Positions 45,809 to 58,816 of a DNA stretch of 64,000 nt are shown piece after piece. Made by a program: the position numbers and the translations under genes. The stretch spans positions 11,534,001 through 11,598,000 of the forward strand of contig OX485806.1 in assembly GCA_950295325.1 (NCBI GenBank). Direction: 5' to 3'. The notes under the pieces were generated by a model. That model worked only from the letters and a program-made list of their open reading frames with translations. It was not told where the DNA came from and did not search any database. This DNA comes from Polytrichum commune (Eukaryota > Streptophyta > Polytrichopsida > Polytrichales > Polytrichaceae). The stretch's first letter is position 1. Each line of letters begins with the position of its first letter.

Positions 45809-46448
45809 TTCTTGTAATGAGCATTGGTGTGGGCCACATTAATTTTCAACCCACGCTAATTTTGAAGCAAAAAATTAGTAATTGTCTTTCTACAAAAATG
45901 AATTTGAACGATTATTTGTTTCGGTGTTATTTTTTATGTCATGTGATTATTTTATTTTATTTTAGATGTTGGTCAGAAGTCTTCATGAAGTCTAAGGGGA
46001 AGACCTGCAATCCTGGACCCACAGTAATTCTACCTAGACTAAAAAAATTAGTGTGGTCCATGTTAATTATTTCCACGTTAATTTTCTACCCATGCTAATA
46101 GGATTACTTAGTGTATTGATAAGTAACATGCCTTTGGATAACGGTTTGGTTTGTTACCATCCAATGAGGGGTAATAGTAAAAACTTAACCCTATAGGTTA
46201 ATTGTTGATTTGTTGCAAATTAAGTCCACTAGAATAATTCGGGATCTCTGACCCTAATTCATAAGATAAATTTGGTGAGACTCAAATTATAGGGATTCAT
46301 TATAGTAATCGATTTTTTTCTCCCTCCCCTCCTTTGGGTCGCCTTCCCCTCAATAGGTGTTGTGAACATTCACCCTTTGAATGAGGCATATTAGGTTACC
46401 ATAATTTGGTTGGGGGCTCATAGTGTCTACGTAAGGTGGATGGGTTTT

Positions 46449-47063
46449 AAATGGTTACTTTCCTCCAACTAGCCCACTATCCTAGGGTATGAACTACGTG
46501 ATTAGTATGAGCTGGTTGATTGAGGTTGTAGGCGCTTTGCTCATGATTTTTGGAGCTCATATGAATATCCTATTCATTGTCAACGAGAAATTCTCTTGCT
46601 TATGAAATGGTCATCTAGGTCATCCCAATTATGGTAACTATCAAGTTTAGAATGGTTATCATGAGCATGTAATCTAATCCCTTTAGAAGATGTGTCTTTT
46701 TGGTATCCTTCTTTGGAGCACTACTACATTATTTATGGTTGTCTGGACACTAAATAACATTAACATCTCTACTTGGTAAAAAATCACATTTAACAATAAA
46801 TTTTACAGAAATGCATAACTACACCTAGTAAGTGACACTAAATACCATAAATGGTGTAGCATACGAGTCCTACGAAATCGTCCCACGTCAATGAAAGAAC
46901 AATGCAAATCTACCACTGTTTCCGATGACAAGTTTCCAATGACATAGGTTAATTGCCTAGGACTCATATGCTTGTAGTGGAGCCTCACCTAATCACATAC
47001 CACCCAAATATAGATGTCCAATTTAGTTAAGTAATCGTATTAGGCACGTCTACCTTAAACTTA
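46449..47063 (+). repeat. R1 copy with TIRs, interrupted by a MITE
   Basis: Left end 'taaggtggatgggttttaaa' at about 46,432-46,451. The right end near 47,020-47,063 ('ttaagtaatcgtattaggca', 'cgtctaccttaaa') is its imperfect inverse, next to TAA. A MITE occupies 46,725-46,858. This copy best shows that R1 is a TIR element. Confidence 0.6.
46725..46858. mobile_element. 134-bp MITE nested in R1
   Basis: TACATTATTTATGGTTGTCT at the left and the inverse of 'actaaataccataaatggtgta' at the right. It is a short derivative of the family at 26,118-26,340. Confidence 0.65.
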
Positions 47064-47180
47064 TCCATTGCAACGATGAAAACATACTAAACTATTATGT
47101 AGTATGGAAACAAGTATTTTTAGAATACTTGACTCCATAAATAACATTAGGGACTTTGAATTAGTGTAGTGAGATTAGAT

Positions 47181-47204
47181 ATAGATAGATAGATAGATAG
47201 ATAC
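47181..47204. repeat. (GATA)n microsatellite
   Basis: About six uninterrupted GATA units ('agatagatagatagatagat'). Confidence 0.9.
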
Positions 47205-49890
47205 TATTGTCCTATCTTGTGACTTGTTATGTAGCACCAAGTGACATGTGACACCCTTTCTAGTTACCACCCAATGATTGCAAGATAATTAGTGTGGGTC
47301 AACCTTATTTTTGACTTTTTAAAAGTAATGGATTTTGCTACATGCTAAGTTTACAAGCAACCAAGGTGGCGAGTTTGGAATTTTTTGTGGAGTTTCAGGT
47401 GGCTACATTTACTTGATTTTAGGGAGTGTTTGGCAAATGCATGAAACCTAAATGTTAATTTGGGTGGCAGCTTTTAATTACAGAAAGTAGAAAGCTAAGG
47501 CTACTTGTATGTTTTGATAAGGTGAACAATGGCCCCTCACATAAAAGAACAAATCAACAAGTGGCCCCAAACTTATATTCATAGTCTACTTGTGGCCACA
47601 CACCAGAAACTAAGGGGAAATTGGCTAAGTATTGAAAATGAAGAAATCCATTCAAATTGGCTACACATAAATCTCACTATACTTATGAACCTCTAGAGGC
47701 TTCCGCATTCAATTCAATTGAAATTTATGAGATGATCAACATGCACATATCACACATTTCAAGTGCTTAACAACATTTTAGGCCAACAAGTGGTGCACTA
47801 GCCTTCTAAAACATCAATGTCCACCCAATTCAAGTAGTCTGCACACATAAAAGAGGATCAATGTTGAAACATCACATGACGTTTTGGCATGTCACGTTTT
47901 GCAGTCATCCTTCCGGCATGTTCATTGAGGATGTCAATTTAACCCATTTGAATCATAATTAATCTCCACCCAAAGATGTTTTGCGGACCACACAAGTGGA
48001 AACTCCCAAGTAGCATCATATTTTTTATTTTTTTAGTCCGGCTCATTATCTCTACCACCATCCTCAAAATTTCCATCCACACCATTATTTGAGAGAAAGA
48101 CCACTGGAGTGTCCACAACCTCAGTCCCTTTGGTGCTCTGAATATCAATAACATCAACAGTTGATGGGGTTTGAAGATGGCTTGTGGAGGACAATGGAGG
48201 TTGAGGCTTGTACATTGTGCACCAAGGTCTCATGAAGTTGAGTTAAGCTTGTTACACCTTCTTAAGCTCAGATTTGACTTTCCTTTCAATCAAGATTTCA
48301 GTCTAGATTTGCTTGATTTGCTAGATTTGGTTTGGTAATTTGTTCTCAGCAATATTATTTGTGTGAAGTTCTCTTGTGAGTGGGAAGGAAGAATATAGCT
48401 AGATCTTTGAAGGCTTCCAAACAACGTTTTGAGCTCACACTTGCAAAGTTGGCTGGAGACGAGTTGTTCCAATCATGGAGTTGGTGCATGAGCAAGAGAT
48501 TGACACTTACATGTTGTTGGGAAACCTTTATGTCTTCTATTATGTTTGAGACAGAGACTTGAAAATCATGGAAGTTAGTAAGTCTTAGGCCATCGTATGG
48601 GTCCACAATGATCTCGGACGGCTTGAGGATTCATCTTCTTCATTGGTTCATTTAGTTCATCGAATTGTGGATTTGATTCACTGCCTTGAAGTAGTTCCAG
48701 CAACTGAACCAAGAAGTACTTTTGTTCTTGTTTTGTTCTGTAGGCCCTTTAATATCTGCTGCACATTAAAAGAGCTACTGGGAAGAACAGGGGGCCGATG
48801 CTGCAGAGAAAAAATTGTTATATTATATCCAAAGAGGATATGTTGAAGGTATGATATCTCCTGGACACGGTAGAAGCATGATCTCCTATGTTGGTAGGCT
48901 CTGATCATGTTGAAAATGGCAAATCATACTGATGTTCTTCGTACTTCAATATTTAACAAATGTTTTTTCCCCTTGCCTTAAATAACCGCAAGACCATTGG
49001 GATTGCAGGCATTAATTTGAAATGACTCTTTACCACACACTCATTGTAATGATTGGTTTCCTTTTTCAGAGTGTTCAATTTCCGATCAGACCCCCTTATG
49101 GTAAGAAAAACAATTATGTAGAAGCTGGTTGTTGCCATGCCACGAATCCCAGTTTATGATGTGAAGAAGCTCTTATTCCTTGATCAGTAGCCTGAGCAAG
49201 GAATTTGCCAGTATTTAATTCACAGGGAAAGTGTGCTTGACAAACCATCCTCAGCAGATTGCCAACTTACCAGCAACTTCGGCAATTCATAGATTCTAAG
49301 CCACGTCTATTTTGATTGAATGCTTAGTGTACTTCAGTTATGTTCTTCATCGAAGTCACTTGAAGATGCTCAGAGTTTAGGTGTCTGCTCTGACTTCTTC
49401 CAATAAAAAATGAGAGCTCTGCTAAGTATGAAGAAAATAGCTACAAGCACGATGTGGATTTGCAAATCATCTCACACTAATTATGTTTCACATCCTACGA
49501 GAATTGGGTGCACAGAGAGTAGTTTCTGATTACTACTCACACCTTACACCATGACTCTTGACGACCGCTCATGCCTTCCCCCCACAACCAATGGACACAG
49601 TGCCAAAGTGAAAAATTGAACCCAAAATCATGATATAGATACAGACTGAAGTTACACCTCATGCTTGAAGACACTTCTAAACTTGTGGCCAGCATTACCA
49701 AGCCTACCACCCCTGCCAAACAGACCCAACAAGCTTAAATATTTGTTACATGGAAACTTGTAATTTCATACTAAAGTGTGCGAGAACTAGAGAATTGGGA
49801 ATTAGTGAACTAGAGGACTTGTGAACATGGTGGCCTATGAGTTGAAAAACGCTGGCCTTTGTGCAAGATAGTGACATGCCTAAAATCATC
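47205..49890. other. Intergenic region below TIG, possible transposase exon fragment
   Basis: No complete gene. On the minus strand, 48,233-47,939 reads VFLSNNGVDGNFEDGGRDNEP, then after a stop KYDATWEFPLVWSAKHLWVE. The W-x-F...W-x-x-K spacing vaguely resembles a BED-type zinc-finger leader of hAT transposases, but the Cys/His residues are not visible. Part of an R1 copy is at about 49,440-49,515. Confidence 0.25.
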
Positions 49891-49900
49891 TCTAGTGGTC

Positions 49901-52900
49901 CTAATTTACCTTCTCGTGGCCGTCAACAAAGTCTCTTGAGCTTTTGAGCTCCTCATCCAAAAGTGCTAAACATTTGTCAAAAGTTGATTTAATTTTAACT
50001 GTTGATGTGCATACTTCTCTTTTTGTCTATGACTGCTTTGGCACGTATGTTATCTCAGCATGTTCAATAAGCCAATCGAGCACTTTTGAGCCTTCTAGGA
50101 GCTCCTGAGCCTGAATCATCAACACAGAGCACCAAATTCAAAACCTATCCACAATGGCTTGGAAATAATTTTATCATCATGCACAATAAAAGATTCCAGA
50201 AGTTTGCTATAAAACATTGCCTACCTGCTCCTTGACACGAGCCTCATCATACTCTTGGTTGTAGTGGGTGAATTCATCAATTGCATTTTTGACCTCCATC
50301 TCCAATTCCTCGTCGGATACCTGTTCATAATCACACATATAAGCTTTCATAAGCATTCAACTCCTAAATCCTGGGGTTTCCAGCAATGAATAAACAATGT
50401 ATTATAGAATGTGAATTAGAGGCCTTAAAGGTATGAAGGTGTTACTTAATAGTTTTTATTGTCCTCCATCTTCCATTAATCATATTCATGTCTTGAAATT
50501 TGTTTTGAATTAGCAATTCTATGATGGTACATCAACAAAAATTGGATTAAAATTTGGACCTCCCCTGAATTAGTTAAGGCTGTTGGAAGTGCATGTGTAA
50601 AAGTGACCCCCCCTCCTTGTGTTTGAGTATTGAGTCCAAAGTAGTTAGTAATATTTGAAGACGAAGTCTAATCTCTTTTCAACATGCGTTTTTACTGCAT
50701 CTGTTCTTAAATCCACATTTAACCGGGCACCATTCAACTATAGATGTCCAACTAAGAAAAGAAACCAGATAGCACCCACATACCTTATTTGGATTGAATT
50801 TTATTTGAAAGCTGCAAAGAGTGGATTTTAGACTACATCCATACGGTTGGGATAAGGATCATTTGTCCTTGATCTCCACCAAATCATTTTTCAATTTCAT
50901 TACGTGATGGAAGTGTACAAACCTTCAGATTCTCCAGCTTGTAAATTTCGGCAACAGCAAGGGTTTGCTTCACAGAGTCTGTGATCCTTTGCTTTTGTGA
51001 CATGAGAAAGTTATTAACCATCTCAGCACTAGACAGACTCACAACCTGCTCCTTACTCAGCTTCATGCTTGCCTGGAAATAATCATGCAATAAATAAAAC
51101 TTATCGCCACTCTTTCACATTGACACAAACTCCATGAAGTATCCATATATCCATGGCGGGTACTAACTGCAACACTACCCAATAACGGCGAAGTTTAGGC
51201 AGACCTGCCTAATATTTCACAAGTTGGCTGTACATGATTTTAGGCATGCTGGCCCAATTTTTCATGCACTCATTAACCACACATAATACCATTTGAGGAA
51301 GTCAAGTTCAATTTGAAAGAACAGCCTTTAAGTATTTGGTGTGTGTAGTCAATTACAGCAAACTCACCTGAAGTTCAATAAGCTTTGCGGCATACATTTG
51401 ACGACCTTGTTCCTCCAACAATGAGTTGGGAATTTCGATTTCTGCAATCTGTCCGCACAAGGAAGAATAGCTGGTACTCAAGTTTGCTTCAAATGGTATA
51501 AAAGATTGCATAACAAACTGAAATATCTCATAAGAATATCGACATAAATATACATATAGAAAGAAGAACGAAGGACAGAACATAAATACCTTGGAAAGCT
51601 CTTGGGTGATGGCAAATTGGGTAGCTTGCTTTTTGGTTCTCTCAACTTGTTCCCTGTGCTTTTTCAGCAAAGCCTCCTTCACCTGTTCCAAAGTCACAAT
51701 TCAACGGCTGAGAAGTTGAAACCAAGAACGCAACAATGGTATAACAAAATGTTTCAGGGTTTAATTACAGATTTCAGAAGGGATTAGCAAAACAAACAAA
51801 TCTTGAACAACCCTGATTCATATTCTAAAAATGGAGGCTAGTTTAACAATTCAAACCGTGACAATTAAGTAAATACCTCAGTAACCGTTGTACAGTTCTC
51901 CACCAGCTGAGGGGCGAGTTCATCATTGAGGTCTGGTAGCACTCTAATGAAAAGTTCCTTGCCTTCAACCTGCAAAAAACATATTACACTCAGTTTGCCA
52001 TTTGCATAGATAATTTCAACTCTTGATTAGTACATCAATACATGTTGCATCATCAACTATTACCAGATTCGACTGAAAAGGAGGACAAGTACACTAGATT
52101 GTCCTATTTGTGTGGGCCACATTAATTGTTCTTCTAGGAAATTAATGTGGGTGATAATTTTGTTTCATGCTATTTATGATGTAAGGTGACTATTTATTTT
52201 GACGTAAGGCGTTGGTGGAAAGTCTCCAGGAAGACTTAGGGGAAGACCCAGGGTCTTGGGGCTCCATTATTTCCACCTTGACTAGACAAATGGAGTGGCC
52301 CACAAAAATTAAGTTCAGCATTGATTCCCACCCACACTAGTGGGACAATTAGGGGTAGATCTCAAGAACAGTATTAGAGGTATGATAATATCATTCAAGA
52401 TCAACAGGATTTTAAACTCTGCCCATCTACTCTGGATAATAAACTGTTATTCACATGACGTAAAAAAAGGGTGTGGTTGGTTTTTATGCTCACAGTAAAG
52501 CGTGCTTGCAATCCGCGTAATGACTCCTGCTCCCAAGTTTCAGGAAAAGTGAGGTCAAAAGTCCGGGATTCGCCATTTTGGATTCCCACCAAGGCCTCTA
52601 CAAAGCCTGGTAGAAAGCTTGCTCCCTCGTCCGTGTCAAGCTGAAAACCTACAATTACCAGCAAATATCATTACTATACATTAAGGTCAGATAGGGCAAG
52701 TCTCTACGTAATTTCAATTTCAGCGTCATTTTTTGAAACATTCCAACCAATCATGATGACATGTTGCCAGCAATAGTTGATTTACGCCTAATCTGACCCA
52801 CACGTAGGGTAGATAGATTGACCTGACAGGGAACAAGGTTACAGAAACTGTGAACTACAAATCACCCACATTTCAGATCTCATTGAGGCGAATACAGAGT

Positions 52901-55900
52901 CATGATTTTGTAACTTACGAGAGCTTTAATGAACACAATGTATATGAGGATAAGAGAAGACCCACAGAAGACATAAGGTAGGAAGAAAGGGAGAGAATGG
53001 AGAGAATGGAGAGAATGGAGAAGAGGATGAGGAGGACACGAAGGGAGGGAGGGAGGGAGGGAGGGAGGGAAGGTACAACTTACTTGGTTTTATTACACTA
53101 TATGTAGTCATCTTTCAAATGATATGACATCCTAGAAAATAACATTTCTCCAAATATTTACAAGGAATTTTTAGGGGGCTTGCACTATAAAAAATAGAGT
53201 AGGTAACAGGAATGTCATTTAGTCGAATGTGCTCCAAGTCAACAAGCTATACCTTTCTGCTTGCATGATAAGATCTCATCGCCAGTAGTGCCATCCTCAT
53301 TCAAGCGCACCGCCGACACGTCAACTATCCCAACATCACCCATCTTCCCAACCAACACTACCATCAGCACATTCGTAATTCAAACCAATCACCAGTCGCC
53401 AAGTATGCATTTCATCAAAGGGCATGTGGACCAATCTTAGCACTCACCTCCAAACCTCGGCCTGTCACTACTCGAAGAGAGCCAAGGTCTTTCAACCTAG
53501 CCTGAAGCTCAGCGTCAGCTGCCTTTTGTGCAGCTACTGCATCATCCACCTCAGCTTCCACATTCACTTTCAGGTTCTTGTATCCATTTTCTGGATTCCA
53601 TTTTACTTCTGGTGCCACGTCCACTGCCACATCATAGCTGTATCCTCACAAGGATCAGTCTATACTTCTATAACAGCCTTGAATACGTGGAGCAACGTCT
53701 CAGTAGTATCTACTTTTACAAGTTATTTAAAGCTGACAATTTCCATGAAGGATTTGCTGACCCAAACTATCTTACACAAAGTTAAGCTAGGCAAACCCAA
53801 AACCAGCACAATGTACCACCATCATACATTTGAGACCTCTTTAAAAGTATGACTTGTGGTACATAACTTAATCACTGGTTTTAGGTTATGTGTTGATTTT
53901 GAGTACACGTAACTTGCTACTACTACCTCAGCTTCCGTATTCACAGCACATCTGTAGCATGGACTGGCAATTACTATGACTCGGGAAGACTACACTAAAC
54001 ATCTGTTTAGTGCGGCCCACACTATTTGTTATCAACCCACATTACTTGTCTAGCAATCATTGGGTGGCAACTAGAGACAGTGTCACATGACACTTGGTGC
54101 TACATGGCAAGTCACAAAGACTGCTCCAATTATTATGACACATCAATTTTTATGCCACATTGATTCAGATGTTTAGAGTAGTTCAGATTCAAACTGGGAT
54201 CACATTAGCAGATCTAATTACCGTGCACTTAGCTCTGACAACTATTGAGAGACCCAGAAAATTCTTTCTCTTGGAATAAGGTTTATGCACACTTATGATG
54301 AAGAGCTGGATGCGTACCTTAGGGGTTTGACTGGAGAGAAGTCAGCTGTTAGCTCCTCAAATTTGGTCAATATATGCTCAGATTCCTTCAAGGCTCGGCC
54401 AGCCACCTACAAATCCAAGTCACAATTAAACAAATTCCCAATGCGAAAAAATGAATTAAAAAAATCCTATGTGGTGTGCTCTGATGGTTAGTTCACACTG
54501 AAGGCCATTTTACACAATGGCCAAGGATCGTAACCATGAAATCATGAGGCCCTTGAAACTCATCCAACGGCTGTACCATGAAAAATTGTAACTGGATTTT
54601 GTTTGGTCACGGGCCTTTTGATTATAGTGTAAAGACATACGCCACCAAGCTCTCAACCATATATTATTTCATTACCAGCCTATTCTTGTGGGCCCTTCCA
54701 CACAATAAGTTATAATAAATCAAGGATTATGAGATTTTGAAGTCTCATGGTCTCCTGTTTTTCTGTTAGACCCTTCTCTTTGAGGTGGGCTTAACCCAAA
54801 ATCTGGTGGACCAAGAAACAATACCCATTGCCTACCATGTAGGACTCCATGTAGGTTTCTCATGCATTCAAACTTCCTTGGTCTCTTGGGCCCTCAAGCT
54901 CTAGTGCAAAGTGACGTGGGACAGCCTCAGCATTTTCCACTAATGACAGATTTTAATGGTCACAGGCCCTCGAGCTCTAATGTAAAGTGCCCATAAGATA
55001 ATTACCACATGTAGAGCTAAAACAGAAAGGTCTAACAGAAAAACAGGAGCATGATTGAAGAGGAAAACGTTTACTTACAGAGGACATTGCTTCAGGAAGG
55101 GTACGCTTGAGAATGGCTTCCACTGCCGAGGCCCGGACCTGTTCTGGACCAATGTAATTGATTAACACAGACTCGGGCACCGCCTTCCCAGGTCGAAATC
55201 CTGGAACCTGTCACACCGTACACGAATTGTACTTCAGAACCTGAAACTTGGGAACACAAAAATCAAATAAAATTTTTCATCAGCCACATCTCGCAATTAG
55301 AGAAAAGACAAGTTTATATTGTAGACTTCTTCTCCAATGCATCAACAACTAAAAAGTCTTGTGGCAAAAGTAGATCACTTTCAATCCATTCTGCCTTGAC
55401 AGGGCACAAAGGGTTAGTTGGTTGACAGAACCTCTAAGCATAATTCAGCTTTAATGATTTCTGACTAACTTTGTCCAAAATTTTGCGATTAAAAAAAGGA
55501 AAGTTTCTAGTCTAGACTTCTTCTATACATCAATAACTCAAAGTTTCGTGGCAAAAGTAGATAAATTTCAATGCACTCTACCGTGACGAGGCACACAGAA
55601 AAGGGTTAGTTAGCTGACAGACCTTGTAGACATAGTAAAGCTTTGATTTCTGACTGACTTTGTCCACCAACACTTTGGACGAACTTGATATGGAAAATAA
55701 AAAGAGATTACGCATTGGAATACTCTTGCCATAATATGTGCTACCCTTTATAATCAAACACCTTTGCAAATGATACCCGTAAATTAAAAACTAGTGCATT
55801 TGTTCCCTTAAAAATGATGGGAGGTCTTCTTACCTTGGCTTGCTTGCTGAACTCCTTCAAAACTTGCTCATAACTATCTTTGCAAACACTGGTTGGCACA

Positions 55901-58508
55901 CGGATTTTCAAGTGCACCTATCCCAATCACACAAACCAGGCATATCAAACCTATTGCAATCTCTCATACTTAAATTATTATTCCAATGGTCCCAAAAATT
56001 ATGTTACCATCAGACTACAAATATTGATCGATGACCATGTGACCTATGCAGACTGATTCGAGTCAAATTCCAGTCAGCAAACAAGAAAACTACCAATACA
56101 AACCTCCCATCACAAAAAATATACATTATTTTTTGCTAATTTCAATCTTTGCTAGAGTCATCCTAACCAAGCCATGCCAACAACACTTTTGATCATTCGT
56201 TTGGTATTTTTTTAAAGTCTGCTTTTAACCTTGTATACTTCAAGGCTCAGAATGTGAAATGATGACCAAATCAATACAAAGCTATCATTGGGATGGTCGT
56301 CAACACTTTTCTGTCCATAAGGGCCAATTTACACTATGGCCAAGGGCCGTGACCAATTAATTATGAGGCCCTTGAAACTCATCCGAAGGCCGTACCATGG
56401 AAAATTGAAACTGAAATTTGCATGGTCACGGACCTTCAAGTGTAGTGTAAACACATCTGTGACCGCACTCTCGTCCAAATGCTAGTTCATTAACATCCTA
56501 TTCAGGTGGGCCCTTCCACAAACAAGTTAAAAATGAAGGATAGTGAGATTTTTAAATGTCACGGTCTCCCAGTTTTGTGTTAGACCCACCTATTTGAGGT
56601 GGGCTTGATGCAAAATTCGCTAGACCATGAAAGAATACCCATTTCATGCCATGTAGGACTCATGTGGGCTTTTAATCTATTCAAACTTCCTCGGTCCCTC
56701 AGGCCCTCAAGCTCTAGGGTAAAGTGAGTGGAACAGTATCAGCATTTTCCACCGATAATAAATTTCAGATTACAATGATCACTGGCCCTCAACTCTAGTG
56801 CAAATTGCCCCGAAGGTAATGTGGTGAAGCAATTACATATCACGATAGCTTTGAGCAAATAAAGTTCATCTTCAGAGTTTGGAGATCCATTTGTAATACA
56901 ACAAAGAAAAGGGAGAGGGATTTGTATTTACTCGAGAGTTCGGCTCAATAGTTTCCACTACTTCCAAGCCAAGGGAGGGACTTCCAGATTCCTCCTTTAC
57001 AGCTACCTCGCTTGCCCTCACAACTACAGCCTTCTCTCTCCTTGCTACTTGTTGCTGTGGATGAGCATACAGGGCTCCCAAATTGAAGCCATTTCCAGTG
57101 CCGAATTGGGATCTTCTCCATCTCTGCACAAATGCATTACAAGTGTAACTAGCCCTTTTGAGGGAATAAATGCATTCTACCATATATCCTATGGCCAAAA
57201 TGTTCACCAAAGCTACAGTAAGACCTAAAAAAAGCATCCAAGTTGCCAAAATTTCACATCCCAGCTTCCGATGACTATTTAGCTAGAATACGACAGAAAT
57301 TCGAAAGCATAAGCAGTCAATCCATGTGTAAACTACTCAATGGTTACTATTCTCCATGAAAAGACATCTAAATGTTGGTATGACTAGATTGCCAATTTTC
57401 ACATAGTATCCAACTACCAAAATTGGGCTCAAATCCATTACATCCATGCTTTTCCTAGAAAAATGTTGCCCTCTCTAAAGGCGGACTGACAATAAACTCA
57501 TAAACCCTCTCCTTCAAAACACACCACCCTCAACCTCCTGCAATGCTCTTCAGAGCTTCACAAACAACTCCAACATAGATAGCATGACACACACTAACTA
57601 ATCATACTCCATTGCCTATTTAGCTAGACATTAGAAATCATAAGAATTCAGTTGATGTCCAAACTGCTCAATGTTCATATTTCTCCATGAAGGGGACACC
57701 CATATGACTTCATGACTTCCTAGAAAGAAATATTCCTCTCTAAAGGGCGGACTGACATTAAACCCCATAAACCCACTCCTTCAAAAAACATTACCCTCAA
57801 CCTCCTGCAATGAGTTTCAGAGATTCACAAACAGCTCCAACATAGATAGCATGACACAAAATACCTAACCATACTCCATTGCCTATTAAGCTAGATTATA
57901 CCAGACATTAGAAGCATAAGCACTGCATCATTAATGTCTACACTACTCAATGTCCAATATCTCCATGAAGGGGACTCCTACTGAAGAAAGAGAGAGAGAT
58001 AGGATAACCTCTTGATAAAATTCAAGTAACCCAAGCTAGAGGGTTTCACTGTTCGAACACAAACTAAGGGAGCATTTGTAATCACTAGATTGCCCATTGT
58101 CGGACATTATCCAACCACCAAATTTGGGTATAAACCCATAAGACTTTATGTCTTCCTAGAAAGATATGTCACTAGACTTTCAGAAGAAAAAAAACACATT
58201 ACCCTCAACATCCTACAATGCACCAATGTTGAGGGAATAAATGCATTAGTACCAACATGACACCATTACATTAACACCCAATTCGACCCAAATTCATCCA
58301 CCCCCATCACCACATTCACAAACATGTCGAGAATTCTGAAACAAACCTTAGTTTGATGGTCACAGGAAACGGAAGAGGAGGATGAGGTGGCCGATGGCAA
58401 CAGGAAGCAGATGTGTTGGGAGCTGCTGATGGGTAGAGGCGACGATGTGTGGGAAGAGAGGGCGAGCTTGGCAGTGAGGCGGGGATGGGACACCGCCATG
58501 GCTGCCAT
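49901..58508 (-). CDS. TIG: Plastid-type trigger factor (TIG), 14 exons
   Basis: Ribosome-associated chaperone and peptidyl-prolyl isomerase that folds nascent chains, here probably in the chloroplast. Exons, high to low: 58508-58347, 57123-56932, 55917-55834, 55207-55079, 54406-54318, 53637-53448, 53343-53253, 52648-52494, 51969-51877, 51682-51590, 51448-51368, 51072-50923, 50320-50225, 50110-49901. They total 1815 bp (604 codons plus stop), in frame with GT-AG borders. Residues 1 to about 115 are Ser/Ala-rich and basic, like a transit peptide. The ribosome-binding domain starts near VHLKIRVP (119) and has the trigger-factor signature GFRPGKAVP (149-157). The FKBP-like PPIase core is about 283-375 (GDVGIVDVSA, FLPGFVEAL). 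The helical C-terminal domain follows (EEQGRQMYAAKLIELQ, SLSSAEMVNNFL). The last exon is read through to a TAG at 49901-49903. The tail beyond HAEITYV is not conserved, and a GTAAAT after 49909 could instead be a splice donor. Confidence 0.93.
50590..50770 (+). repeat. R1-related repeat in a TIG intron
   Basis: 'ttgtgtttgagtattgagtc', 'gtctaatctcttttcaacat' and 'caccattcaactatagatg' match the R1 subfamily also seen at about 440-700. Confidence 0.5.
52090..52357. mobile_element. MITE 'CACTAAATAGTCC' family in a TIG intron
   Basis: Left end TACACTAGATTGTCCTATTT and right end the inverse (ACTAGTGGGACAATTAGGGG). It shares 'aagtctccaggaagactta' with the element at 771-1,133 ('aagtcttcatgaaggctt'). 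Confidence 0.65.
53040..53071. repeat. (GGGA)n microsatellite in a TIG intron
   Basis: About seven GGGA units, preceded by a purine-rich tract with three 'gagaatgga' repeats (52,992-53,020). The minus-strand transcript has a CCCT-rich run 270 bases downstream of exon 8's acceptor side, i.e. in the intron between exons 7 and 8. Confidence 0.85.
54503..54992. mobile_element. MITE in the intron between TIG exons 4 and 5
   Basis: GGCCATTTTACACAATGGCC at the left and the inverse of 'ctctaatgtaaagtgcccat' at the right. Interior 'gaggcccttgaaactcatcc' and 'caaacttccttggtctcttg' are shared with 56,321-56,811, and more distantly with 44,054-44,553. Confidence 0.7.
56321..56811. mobile_element. MITE in the intron between TIG exons 2 and 3
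   Basis: Starts after TAA with GGGCCAATTTACACTATGGC and ends near 'ctctagtgcaaattgcccc'. It is the same family and roughly 80% similar by eye to 54,503-54,992. Confidence 0.75.
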
Positions 58509-58816
58509 AGCTGCTACAACGCAATGGAAAGCTTGAATGCTTGAAGGGTCGAAGGATTGGAGGATTGAATGGTGTGGAATTGTGTCTCTGTGTGTATGTG
58601 TGTGTCTGTTGAGGAGAAAGGAAAGAGATGAGTCCAAGGGTGATGGGGTTTTGCGGTGTCTCTCATCAGGGATGCCTCCTCCTCTGTGAGTGGATAGGCC
58701 ATCCACGTGGCCTGCCATGTGGGCACATTCCGCAAGATCTACTGCCATGTCACCTGGGTGGGTGAGTGGGGGTGTCCCAAGCCCGTTCCCAAGGATGCAT
58801 GAAGACACACTAATAA
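58509..58816 (-). promoter_or_regulatory. TIG 5' flank / leader
   Basis: Upstream of the trigger-factor ATG. The minus strand has a CA-rich stretch (about 58,580-58,612) and a pyrimidine-rich leader. The frame stays open back to 58,808, but that part has no conserved motif, so it is treated as leader. A MITE begins at 58,817, leaving at most about 300 bp of proximal promoter. Confidence 0.3.

Larger units (their letters stand above)
44821..46115. mobile_element. Outer MITE ('CACTAAATAGTCC' family) with nested insertions
   Basis: The left end TACACTAAATAGTCCTATTA at 44,821 and the right end in reverse complement TACACTAAGTAATCCTATTA at 46,115. Internal family sequence ('gtgggccacattaatttt', 'gtcttcatgaagtctaagg') resumes at about 45,815. 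The middle is occupied by the element at 44,876-45,399 and by a further repeat at about 45,403-45,808. Confidence 0.65.

Noticed and set aside
58266-58808. 180-codon frame suggesting an earlier start for TIG
   Set aside because: The upstream part has no conserved motif or transit-peptide character. The ATG at 58,508 gives a typical Ser/Ala-rich N terminus. The upstream frame remains formally possible.
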